Source of the DNA: Imperialibacter sp963977595
GTDB taxonomy: Bacteria > Bacteroidota > Bacteroidia > Cytophagales > Cyclobacteriaceae
Assembly: GCF_048007035.1 (NCBI RefSeq)
Contig: NZ_CP180355.1
Span: 744,001-808,000 of the forward strand
Direction: 5' to 3'
Length of the DNA stretch: 64,000 bases
Shown here in pieces: positions 8,101 through 17,800 of the stretch. The translations under genes were made by a program, and so were the position numbers. Position 1 is the stretch's first letter; each line of letters opens with the position of its first letter. The notes under the pieces are model-generated. The model did no database searches, was not told the origin of the DNA, and worked only from the letters and a program-made list of their open reading frames with translations.

Positions 8101-9156
8101 CTAAGCCAGCGCCTTTCTGCAATACTCAACGCATTTTTGCACCTCTTTTACGGCATCAGAACCTTCAGGAATCTCGTATTCAAGCTCTATTGTGCCAGGA
8201 AACTTATACTTCTGCTCACTCATGAGTTGAAGTACTTCTGTTAGCGGTGTATCGCCGGTTCCCCACACCAGGTTCTTTTTCCCATGCTCAGGGTTCTGGC
8301 GATCCTTCATGTGCATGCTTAAAATGCGATCGGCCTTTGCTCTCACCATGCCCAGTGGATCAGTATTTCCTGCAGCTACAAAGTGGCCAAAGTCAAGATT
8401 CAACCCATTGTACTTCGACTGCTTCAAAGCCGTATCCCACAAAGTAGGGGTTTGTTGCTCGTGCCCATGGTAGCCAATTGACACTTTGTGCTTGGCCGCC
8501 AGGGTACCCAACCTGAGGGTCTGCACATCGTCGCTTGGGTGCTCCAGGGTAACGTGGCTGGCACCAAGCGCTTTTGCTGCCTTAAGCCCGTATATCACTT
8601 CTGCATCGGTATTGTCTTTGCCAAAGGCATTAGGTTTGAAAGCGTAAATCTGCACACCGGCGTCGTTGTACATTTTCTTCACCTGTGCAAACTTGTCCAT
8701 GGAAGCCGTTGCTCTCCAGGCGGCCACTTCCTTGTTGTAAGCAGCCGACTGCGCCTGCAGGTCAGCCATTTGCTTCTTCTCATCGTCGGTAAGCTCTTCT
8801 CCTCTTCTTTGCTTGCCATACAGGCCAAACATAACCCTGCGGTCAATAGTGCTCTCAGGCTTGCCTGCAAAGCTTTCAGCCGGATCGCCCATTAGCTCCA
8901 CGGCACTGATACCGCAATCCACGATGTACTTTAGTGTAGCCTCAGCACTTTGATCGGGCAGGCTGCGGAACGAATAGGTAATGACACCCAACTGAACTCC
9001 GTTGATCATGGAGTCAGGCTTGCCATAGCTTTTGATGATATTGGGAAAACCGCTTGCTCTTAAAAGCGACGGGGCTACTAAAATACCGGCCGCTGCTGTA
9101 GCCGACTTGCCTATAAAACTCCGGCGTGAAGCCAGGTGTTGTTCGTTATTTTTCAT
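8101..9156 (-). CDS. Exported sugar phosphate isomerase/epimerase-like TIM-barrel protein
   Basis: A 351-residue member of the xylose-isomerase-like (AP endonuclease family 2) TIM-barrel superfamily. The N-terminus has a Tat signal (SRRSFIGKSATAAAGIL), so it is likely exported folded. Barrel features include GVQLGVITYSFR at strand 1, HVTLEHP, the metal-region GYHGHE, LNLDFGH, and a C-terminal GTIELEYE. Such proteins isomerise or epimerise sugars and inositols and need a divalent metal. About 50 charged residues (130-160) form an insert typical of the secreted Bacteroidota subgroup. The gene is single, with its own terminator. Substrate unknown. No promoter was found in the upstream gap. Confidence 0.82.
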   Translation of the reverse strand: MKNNEQHLASRRSFIGKSATAAAGILVAPSLLRASGFPNIIKSYGKPDSMINGVQLGVITYSFRSLPDQSAEATLKYIVDCGISAVELMGDPAESFAGKPESTIDRRVMFGLYGKQRRGEELTDDEKKQMADLQAQSAAYNKEVAAWRATASMDKFAQVKKMYNDAGVQIYAFKPNAFGKDNTDAEVIYGLKAAKALGASHVTLEHPSDDVQTLRLGTLAAKHKVSIGYHGHEQQTPTLWDTALKQSKYNGLNLDFGHFVAAGNTDPLGMVRAKADRILSMHMKDRQNPEHGKKNLVWGTGDTPLTEVLQLMSEQKYKFPGTIELEYEIPEGSDAVKEVQKCVEYCRKALA

Positions 9157-9431
9157 TGAAGTAGGTAGTTAAAATGACACGACGTATAAGACAAACAGAA
9201 TTAATTCTCCCGGGTTTGCGCCAACTTGCCATTAGCCAAACATTCCAGGAGAACTAAGATACATGAATTTAGCTGTGCAAACGGCAATCAGCAAGCTTTT
9301 GGAGGTATAATAGACAATACGTCGTTTTTACACGATGGTCGGCAAGATTTACATGATTGACAGAAGACGGGCAGTGCTTCACAGCACATTCCTGGAGAAA
9401 AAATTTCACCAATCGGATTAATCGAATCCTC

Positions 9432-9890
9432 TTAGTCCCGAAGGGAGGCCACGCCTGTCAGGCTGATTTTTCGAGAATACTCAACATTGTTCACTGTAAG
9501 GACATAATTCTTTGACTTGCCTACTCTTTCAATACTAACTGGCTTCAGTCCTATCTCTGGCTGATATATGTAGAGCTGATTTCCAACTACATGCCATCTT
9601 GTATTCTGAAGTTTTGTAGCATAGTCATTTGCCCAGTCGTCGTTCACCGTGACCGTTTGCCCCTGCTGCACCCACAAATATTTGGGCTCATTTTTGCTTT
9701 GTATGGCATTAAAAGTGCCCTGAGCGCTCTTATTGTACCAATAACCGACAATGTTGTTTATTGAAATATACTCTTCGGCGCCATCAGTAGACACCATAAA
9801 ATACTCCCCATCTTCAGCTATGCTCTCTTGAGCAAGTAGAGAAGTAGAAATCAGAAAGAGTGCGGAGAAAACAAGAAAGAAACACTTCAT
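9432..9890 (-). CDS. Secreted protein of unknown function
   Basis: 152 residues with a clear signal peptide (residues 1-20, ending SLLAQ). The mature part is rich in Tyr, Trp and beta-strand-forming residues (GYWYNKSAQGTF, KYLWVQQGQTV) and looks like a small lipocalin-like or beta-sandwich domain, but I do not recognise a family. It lies 101 bases downstream of the 9992-11848 lipoprotein gene on the same strand and could share its transcript. The 275-base gap below it (9157-9431) shows no gene; it has only a widely spaced 9-bp inverted repeat. Confidence 0.6.
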   Translation of the reverse strand: MKCFFLVFSALFLISTSLLAQESIAEDGEYFMVSTDGAEEYISINNIVGYWYNKSAQGTFNAIQSKNEPKYLWVQQGQTVTVNDDWANDYATKLQNTRWHVVGNQLYIYQPEIGLKPVSIERVGKSKNYVLTVNNVEYSRKISLTGVASLRD

Positions 9891-9991
9891 GGTAGCTTAT
9901 TTTAGGTGGAAAATATCAGAAAGTTATCTGAAAAGCAAAAAACAAGCCAATATTGAATCTTTCTTATTTCAAATCCACAAGCTCGTGGTCT

Positions 9992-11848
9992 CTAGTACGT
10001 CTTCACCGATTTGAAAGCCTCCTGCGTCGTACAGAAGTAAAGATGTTTGTTTTTCAGTTGATGAACCCTGTTGATCGTATACAGTTGACCTGATTGCCCG
10101 ACTTCAGATGGAAGCTCCAGCCACTCTTTACCGTTCCATTTGTAGATAAACCTTTTGCCAGAAAGGCCATCTACATAACCCAGCGATTTGACACTGAACA
10201 AAGTACCATCGTGGCCAACAAAGTCCGGGATCTTCCCTTCTATTTCTTTCCATGTTTGTCCTCCGTCGTCGCTTCTGATACCCTGATTGAACTGCTGATA
10301 GTTTCCGTTTACATCTACCCTCACGCCGAACAGAATACCCTCCTTGTCGATGCACGTCACATATTGTGAGCCTCCTTCAAAAAGCACAGAAGAAGCGGAC
10401 CAACTGATTCCATCCGAAGACTTGCTCATATATGCGCTGAACTTCGGCACGCTGAAGCCCGTTCCGCCCAGGTAGTAGTCGTAATTATAACCGGCAATGG
10501 CGACAAGGCTTCCGTCACTGAGTTGCTGCACAGAATGGCCACTATAACTTGGGAAGCCAATAGAAGCTTCCTTCCAGATGGCACCGCCGTCGCTGCTTCT
10601 GTACACATTGTTACCGAATGCGTAAAGGTTTCCTTCAGCATCTTCATAAAGTGTGGAAAGCGTAGTTGATTGCTTCAGGTCGATGGGAAGAAGGCGCTCG
10701 TCGCTCAGCATTTCATACAGGGCACCATTGAGGATCATGAAAGTCTTGTCATTCGACGTCTCAATAGCGTCAGATAAAGGGGCCTCCTGACCAACGAGCG
10801 CTTCGCCAATCACTATCTTCTCATCGGTATCCAGATTATGTTCAACAAGGCCGTAAGCAAGTTTCCCTTCCGCCGGCCCTGCATAATAAACGGTTTCATC
10901 GGCGATAGCAGCAGAAAAATAGCCCCCACTCACATTGTTGTGGTAGCCCGGCGTCGCAAAAACTTCCCAGGCCCCGTTCGCATACTCGTAGATTCCATTG
11001 GGAGCAACCTGCAACACAAATACTCTTCCCGACGGCGATACCAAAACCTCCTGAGGATTCTGGTAGTTGGTCATTGCTCCCACAAAAGGCATAGTTGTCA
11101 TTACACCATTTGAAGTTACCCTGGTTACACCGGCTGAGCTGGCGAAATAAAAGTTACCGTCGGCTGCTGCAAGCTGCTTTTTGTTTGGCAACCCTTTGGC
11201 TATGCCCGCCAACACCGTCCACTCGCCACTCGCCGGGTTGTGCTTGTGGAGGTCGCCTGTCTGAGCGTTGATAAAAAAAATCCCGCCACCAGGCGCCACA
11301 TCCATAGCGGAGCTGTTGGCTGGGATTTGTACATCAACAAATGTCGTTGCCCCTTTTTTTCTCACCGATAGCTTGTTTTGGCTGGGGGTACTGCAATTAC
11401 AGCCTATGAAGTAATATAGATTCCCAACCTCATCCAGGTAGGCTACATCGTAGTAGCCGCCTTCCGGGTGCTGCACCTTGTCAAGTGAAGTCCCGTCGAG
11501 CAGATAGAAAGTGTTGTCGTATTTAAGCAGCACCTGACCATCGTTGCTTACCTTATAAGGAACGCTCCGTGTGAAATTATTGGCTGCACTTGATAGCTTG
11601 CTCCAGGTGGCTCCTGCATCTTTGCTATAGTAAAACTCAACAGTGGTGTTTGTGACAAAACTAACTTTAGCTGCCATGTACTGCTTATTGGGGCTCACGG
11701 CAACATCCTGCACGGGAAACTGACCAAATTGCGGCACTGCGATGTTGAAAGCGCCGGTGGAAGAAGTAAGGTCTCCTTCGGGGTCGTCATCTTTGCCGCA
11801 GCCTGCCAGTATCAATACTGTGAGCAGCATCCAACCAAGGTTCTTCAT
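9992..11848 (-). CDS. Lipoprotein with Asp-box (BNR/sialidase-type) beta-propeller repeats
   Basis: A lipoprotein of 618 residues. The frame opens at a TTG at 11866, but the ATG at 11848 starts MKNLGWMLL and puts the lipobox LAGC in the normal place, so I use that start. Several Asp-box motifs (SxDxGxxW) are visible: SKDAGATW, SSDGGAIW, RSDDGGQTW. These mark beta-propeller folds of sialidase or photosystem-assembly type. No sialidase catalytic arginine set was identified, so a binding or structural role at the cell surface is as likely as an enzyme. No partner genes nearby. Confidence 0.75.
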   Translation of the reverse strand: MKNLGWMLLTVLILAGCGKDDDPEGDLTSSTGAFNIAVPQFGQFPVQDVAVSPNKQYMAAKVSFVTNTTVEFYYSKDAGATWSKLSSAANNFTRSVPYKVSNDGQVLLKYDNTFYLLDGTSLDKVQHPEGGYYDVAYLDEVGNLYYFIGCNCSTPSQNKLSVRKKGATTFVDVQIPANSSAMDVAPGGGIFFINAQTGDLHKHNPASGEWTVLAGIAKGLPNKKQLAAADGNFYFASSAGVTRVTSNGVMTTMPFVGAMTNYQNPQEVLVSPSGRVFVLQVAPNGIYEYANGAWEVFATPGYHNNVSGGYFSAAIADETVYYAGPAEGKLAYGLVEHNLDTDEKIVIGEALVGQEAPLSDAIETSNDKTFMILNGALYEMLSDERLLPIDLKQSTTLSTLYEDAEGNLYAFGNNVYRSSDGGAIWKEASIGFPSYSGHSVQQLSDGSLVAIAGYNYDYYLGGTGFSVPKFSAYMSKSSDGISWSASSVLFEGGSQYVTCIDKEGILFGVRVDVNGNYQQFNQGIRSDDGGQTWKEIEGKIPDFVGHDGTLFSVKSLGYVDGLSGKRFIYKWNGKEWLELPSEVGQSGQLYTINRVHQLKNKHLYFCTTQEAFKSVKTY

Positions 11849-11972
11849 ATCATTTTTTGTTGCCAAAGTTAGCCTTGCTGATGCCTGTACGACATCCGTG
11901 CCGGACGGTATTTTAGAGGGGTGGGAAGGCGGTATGCCAGCCCATTGGAGCTAGAGCTAAACCTGTAAAAGC

Positions 11973-11998
11973 AAAAAAAAGAGGGTTGCACACCCTCC
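11973..11998 (-). terminator. Intrinsic terminator for the 12024-14471 permease
   Basis: The stem GAGGGT/ACCCTC (11981-11997), read on the minus strand, is followed by eight T (11980-11973). It lies 26 bases beyond the permease stop codon. Confidence 0.75.
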
Positions 11999-12023
11999 TT
12001 TCCATTTATTTCAAGTCCAATAA

Positions 12024-14471
12024 TTATTCGTCTTTGAGCACATCCACCATATTGAGTCGGGCGGCAGTGTAAGAGCGGTAGCCCATAGTAACTACGGTAA
12101 CGAGCAAAGTGACCCCGAGGGAAATAGCCACAATTTCCCAGCCAATGGTAATGTGATAAGCATAGCTTTCGAGCCACTTTTGCATACCTAGGAAAGTGCC
12201 TGTGGCCGATACTAAAAAGGCAATGAACAAAACAACCAAAATCTCTTTTGTAAAAATATTCAGTATTTGACCAACCGAGGCTCCCACTACTTTGCGAATG
12301 CCTATTTCCTTCCGCTTGGCATTTGCCATGTAGTCTGTAAGGCCATACAGGCCTATGGCACAAATCACTATGGCCATCAAAGCGAAGAACCTCATCACTT
12401 TGCCCATCACGTCCTCCATGCGGTACTGATTGGCAACTCTCTGGTCAAGGAAGTTATACTCAATAAGCAATTCAGGAAACACTTTCTCCCATTCTTCACT
12501 GACAATTGCCACGGCCGCTTGCCCTGCCTCGGGGTCGGAAGAAGCAAGTGCAATTGACAACTCATAAAAGCCGTTTGGTCCATAATTCATCATCACAGGC
12601 ACAGCCTCCTGATGAAGTGAATTGGCATTGAACTCCTCCACCACTCCTACTATCTGAAATTTACCTCCCCAGGTTGCCTGAAACAGCTTTCCAAGCGCTT
12701 CCTGAGGGTTAAAAATCCCCATTTTCCGAATAAGGGTTTCGGTAACAACAACTCTTTGATTGATAATTGATTCACCCTGCGGCGACCTTTGATAGGTGTC
12801 AGTGGCATTCACATTTCTTCCAGCCACCAGTTTTATATCGAACAGATCCAGGTAGTTTTCATCTACCTCTTTCACGTTCACGGTAAATACCTCTTCCTCC
12901 CCTTTTTCAGGACTGAAATACTGGCCTGTGTTGTTGGTGCTTGCCAGCGGGCCTCCGAGGTTAAGGCTGGCCTGCGCTATTTCGGGGTGCTTCAATAACT
13001 CGGTTTTCAGCACTTCCGATCGCTTTAAATCGGGCTCGGGAAATTCTATGGTTATCACGCCTTCTCTTCTGAATCCCATATCCTGGCTGCGGAAGTAGTC
13101 AAGTTGAAAAATGACGATGATGGTACCCATGATAAGACCTATGGACACCGCAAATTGTGAGCCTACCAGCACTTTGCGAAGCGGGAACTTACTTTGCCTG
13201 TCAATGTTAGAAATTTTTGTCCTTATGGCTGTTAATGGTGAAAAACCTGAAAGGACAAAAGCCGGGTACAAACCGGACAATAAGGAGACCGCTGTGATCG
13301 AAACAGCACAGAAAACAAGCCAGTTGGTCAACGGAACGTCTTTTATAGTCATTGGGTAGTCGATCAGGTCGCCGGCTGCCGCAAGCATCACGTCAGCTAT
13401 GAGAAAGCTAAAGCCATGGGCTAGTGCCACAATGATGAATGACTCCAACAGAAACTGAAGAATAAGCGCTGGGCGATGCCCGCCAAGCACTTTTCTAATC
13501 CCTACTTCTTTGGCTCTTTTTACCGCCCTGGCTGTAGAAATATTGATAAAATTGATACTGGAAATCATTATAAGCAATACAGCCAATGCAACGATAATCC
13601 TGATGGTCGCCGGTTCAAGAGACATGCCACTGTAGGTACCGTAGTCGGTGGTATGCACCTGGCTCAGTGGCTGTAAGAATACACTATAGCCGTCCAGTGT
13701 ATTGTTTTTTTCTACCACATCCTTTATGCCCGCCTCGACAACGCTTTCCCGGGTTTGGCTATTCAGCTTAATCAGCGCCTGTGTATTGCCATTAAGCCTG
13801 TTCCATATCTTGCCTTCGCCAAAGTAGGCATTCACCCCTTCCTGGGCTTCGTAATACGCTACCATGTTAAACGGAAAGTCGGTCGATTTTGGGAAATCCC
13901 GGTAAACAGCTTTCACCACCAGGTCATGCTTGTTGCCAAGGTTAATAATCCGGCCCAGCGCCCTGTCGTACTCATTGTTGATATCAAAAAACTTTCGGGC
14001 GGTTGTTGCTGAAATAACTACCGAGTTAATATCTGACAGCGCATTGGCAGAGGAGCCAGCTACCCACTCGAAATCAAGGATTTCAAACACATCCTGATAA
14101 GCAAAGCCGATATCCTCTTCCTTGAGCTTTTTCAATGCTCCTCCTTCCTGGGGGATGTTTACCTGCGCCGAAAGTGAGTACAAATTTGTGGCAGCTTCAA
14201 TGCCCGGGATTTCATTCTTTATAGCGCCGGACAATGGATGTGGAACAGTTGCAAATTTCACATCGTCGTCCCCACTTTTCCAGTGGCTCACAACCCTATA
14301 GACTTCATCCAGGTGACTTTGGTGCTTGTCGTAGCTTAGCTGCAGGGTAAGAAAAGAGTAAATGGCTATGACGCAGGAGGCACCCAAAGTAAGCCCTGTG
14401 AGACTTAGTACTGTGTAGGTTTTGCTCCTGAAAAAGTTGCGCAATGCGGTGAGAAAGTAGTTCCTAAGCAT
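12024..14471 (-). CDS. ABC transporter permease, FtsX/MacB-like (paralog 2 of 4)
   Basis: 815 residues with the same duplicated architecture as the 5589-8021 protein: an N-terminal membrane helix (about 20-42), a MacB-type periplasmic core, FtsX helices after EVGIRKVLGGH, a second periplasmic core, then a final FtsX block with EIGIRKVVGAS. It is an inner-membrane protein. Like the other copies it lacks a linked ATPase gene. It is transcribed alone and ends in its own terminator. Long divergence between the periplasmic parts of the paralogs suggests different substrates; this is an inference. Confidence 0.85.
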   Translation of the reverse strand: MLRNYFLTALRNFFRSKTYTVLSLTGLTLGASCVIAIYSFLTLQLSYDKHQSHLDEVYRVVSHWKSGDDDVKFATVPHPLSGAIKNEIPGIEAATNLYSLSAQVNIPQEGGALKKLKEEDIGFAYQDVFEILDFEWVAGSSANALSDINSVVISATTARKFFDINNEYDRALGRIINLGNKHDLVVKAVYRDFPKSTDFPFNMVAYYEAQEGVNAYFGEGKIWNRLNGNTQALIKLNSQTRESVVEAGIKDVVEKNNTLDGYSVFLQPLSQVHTTDYGTYSGMSLEPATIRIIVALAVLLIMISSINFINISTARAVKRAKEVGIRKVLGGHRPALILQFLLESFIIVALAHGFSFLIADVMLAAAGDLIDYPMTIKDVPLTNWLVFCAVSITAVSLLSGLYPAFVLSGFSPLTAIRTKISNIDRQSKFPLRKVLVGSQFAVSIGLIMGTIIVIFQLDYFRSQDMGFRREGVITIEFPEPDLKRSEVLKTELLKHPEIAQASLNLGGPLASTNNTGQYFSPEKGEEEVFTVNVKEVDENYLDLFDIKLVAGRNVNATDTYQRSPQGESIINQRVVVTETLIRKMGIFNPQEALGKLFQATWGGKFQIVGVVEEFNANSLHQEAVPVMMNYGPNGFYELSIALASSDPEAGQAAVAIVSEEWEKVFPELLIEYNFLDQRVANQYRMEDVMGKVMRFFALMAIVICAIGLYGLTDYMANAKRKEIGIRKVVGASVGQILNIFTKEILVVLFIAFLVSATGTFLGMQKWLESYAYHITIGWEIVAISLGVTLLVTVVTMGYRSYTAARLNMVDVLKDE

Positions 14472-14843
14472 AGTAGTAGTGGTTTGTCCTCACCTCGAGA
14501 GAGCAAATAACTGTGCCAAAATCATATATTATTGATTTTCAATAAATTACATATAAAATAAATCAAACACTTGTACATAAATGGACACAGGGAAGAAAAA
14601 ATTGTACGGTATTAAAGATTTCCAGACCATCATTTGTTGAAAACAAATTCTTTTGGTAGAATGCTTCACTATCCATCTTAATAATTAACCGCTAAGCATT
14701 GTCTGATACCGATCATTTGATCGACTGAATCCTGCTGCGGTTATTTTATGGTCGAAATTTTATAAATCTTTTTCCAGTCAGCATATACCGTTGCGATCCA
14801 AAAATGACCAACTTGAAATTATATAAGCCCTTTTTGTTTTTCT
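14472..14843 (+). other. Intergenic region upstream of the multi-PAS kinase
   Basis: A 372-base AT-rich gap between divergent genes, with no gene visible. It holds the inverted repeat CGATCA-TT-TGATCG (14710-14723) and a near-consensus -7 element TACCGTTG (14786-14793, one mismatch to TAnnTTTG) about 50 bases before the kinase start, without a clear -33 TTG. Confidence 0.3.
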
Positions 14844-17800
14844 ATGGAAAAATCAGCTAGCAACCCTTTGAAAAATGAAGTGTATGAGCTTATCAGTACC
14901 GATGAAAGTATTTATGAGACGATAGAAGAGCACGCACTCTCGGGCTTTTGGTATTTAGATCTCGATAACAAAACTAATTGGTGGGCCAACCCGAGGTTTT
15001 GGAGTTCTTTAGGATTTTTGTCCTCAAGTCAGAAAACCGAAGCACCCTACCCGCCTCTGGAAGAAATTCTTTTGTCAGATGATTTGACTAGCCTCCTCCA
15101 AACTATTGAAAATCTATCAAAAGAGAGTAGTTTTCTGCTTACCCTCAGATACCTCCACAAAAACAATCAGGTGGTTTCTTTTGAGGTAAATGCAAAAATT
15201 ATCCGAGACGAAGCCGGAGATGCAAAGAGGCTTCTCGCATTTCACAACAAAAGTAAGGATATACCTTTTTTCGTCAATGAGCTTTACAACCAGGTGCTCT
15301 ATTCCATTCATGAGGGTTATCAGCTTACCGACACGACGGGCAATATACTGGATGCCAATGATAGCTTTTGCAAACTGATTGGTTACACAAGAGGCGAGCT
15401 CTTGACCATGAACCTAACTCATTTGGCTGCTGAACTCACCCCTGATCAGGTTCAGGATTTCATTAACAAAGTTCTAGCCAAGAACGGTGACACAATATCT
15501 ACAAAAGCCAGGACAAAAGATGGCCGCTTCATAGATATCGAAATCAGGACAACCCTTATCGATCATAATGGGAAGCCGCTACTGGCCTCTTTCGTACGTG
15601 ACGTAACTGAACAGTTAAGAACTAATGAAAGGCTTGAAATAGCGCTTCAACGGTACAGCTCTCACCGCAATAATTCTCCATTGGGAACCGTAGAATATAC
15701 AAAAGACTTGATTGTAACGCAGTGGTCAAGACAATGTGAGGAAATATTTGAGTGGACAGCAGATGAAATTCTAAGCGCCAACATTTCGGCCTTCCACCTC
15801 ATTTACGAAGATGACATGGAGGCTGTTTCGAAAGTGGCCGCTGAGCTGATGTCGGGGAAGGTAGACGGCAACGTGTCCATCAACCGTAACTACACCAAGA
15901 GCGGCAAGATTGTCACTTGCATCTGGTACAATTCTGTTATCAAAAATGAAAAGGGCGAGACTATCGCTGTCATTTCGCTCGTGCAGGACATTACCCACGA
16001 GAAATACATTGAACACCAGCTGGTTGAGAGTGAAAGGGCACTGGATGTGTTCTTCAACAACTCTCTGTATGGCTTCTTTTTTATGATGCTGGATGAGCCC
16101 TTAGCATGGGATGACACAATGGACAAGGAAAAGGCACTTGAGTATGTGTTCGAACACCAAAGAATCACAAAAATAAACCAGGCCATGTTATCGCAATATG
16201 GTGCTCAAGAAAAAGAGTTCATTGGTTTAACCCCAAGGGATTTTTTTGACCATGACATTGATTATGGAAAAACTGTTTGGAAAGAATTGTTTGATAAAGG
16301 CACGTTAAAAGTGGATACGCTCGAAAAGCGTTTTGACGGATCAACTTTTTGGGTGGAGGGCGAATATGTGTGCCTTTACAACGCTGCCGGGGAAATTACC
16401 GGCCATTTTGGGATTCAATACGACGTCACGGAAAAGAAAGAGGCTGAATTAGGGCTGAAGGCAAGTGAAGAAAAGCTTAAAGAGGCGCAAAAAATTGCAA
16501 AAATTGGCGATTCTAGCCTCAACCTGCTCACAGGTGAATTCATTGTATCAGAAGGTCTCCTCGATATGGTGCAGTTATCTAAAGACGACGAAGCAGATCA
16601 CAGGGAATGGCTTCGTGCGGCCCAGCATCCTGAAGACCGGCATAAATTGGAATTACTGATCAGGGAATGCATAGCAAATAACAAAAAAGTCATCCCTCCA
16701 TTGGAAAATCGGTTGATAAGAAAAGATGGTGTGGTGATTTGGGTGAAGACGCAAGGGAAAATTACTTATGAAAATAACCAACCGTTCTTTATATTCTTCA
16801 CCACCCAGGACATTTCAGAGAACAAGGCCATACAGGATCAGATAAAAGCCTCAGAGGAGCGATTCAGGTCACTGGTCGAAAATGGCAAGGATGGCCTGGC
16901 AATACTGTCGGCAGAAGGCGAAATTAACTATATGTCTCCCTCAAGTTTGGGCATACTTGGCTACAGTGATAAAGAGATGCAGGCAGCCAATTTGGTCGAC
17001 ATGGTTCACCCGGAAGATTTAGATAGTCTTACAAAGGCTTTTTACCTGGCAATGGGGCAACCGTCAACACCGGTGGCCGATGTACTCTACAGGGTCAGAA
17101 ACAAGAAGGGTAAATGGCGCTGGATGGAAGGGTCGCTGACCAACTTCTTAGAAACCCCTCATATAGGTGGCGTTGTTAATAACTTTCATGACGTAACCCA
17201 CCGGCTGGAAAACTCAAACCTTCTAAAGAAAATCAACAAACAGCTCAAAACAGCCCAAAAAATTGCCGGGCTTGGGTACTATGAGTGGAACTGGCAAGAC
17301 AACACGGTTTTTTGGTCTGATGAACTTTACAACATCTGCAAAACCAATAAAATCCCTTCGGAAGCTGCCCTTTTTGCTGCCATCCATCCAGAGGATCAGC
17401 CGACTTTTACTGCCTATAGGAAAAGGTTATCAGAGGAAAAGTCAGAAACTACTATCGAATTTCGGTTTCTGATTGGAAAAGACCTCAGAAACTTCATGGT
17501 AAGAACTCTTCCCTTACTTGACGACAGCGGCAAAGTGATTGGCCTGGAAGGAACTGTTCAGGATATCACAGAAAGAAAAGAACGTGAACAAGAAATACTA
17601 AGGCTATCAACCTTTCCTTCCGAAAACCCAAATCCAGTGCTAAGAGTGCTGAAAGACGCCACGATTAGTTATTCCAACAAAGCCAGTCAGCCAATCCTGG
17701 AACACAAAACTTCAGGTAAAGCGCCAAAACTGCCTGAACATTTCCGGAAGTTTGTAAAACAAACTTTTAATGGCTCCGAAATATTGCGAACGGAATTATC

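Noticed and set aside
9179..9325. ACGACGTAT and its complement 130 bases apart, possible small mobile element
   Set aside because: Only 9 bp match, with no target duplication and no similar interior; may be chance.
11869..12363. 164-codon frame overlapping the second permease
   Set aside because: Alternative frame of the permease end, with Arg/His/Cys-rich shadow composition.
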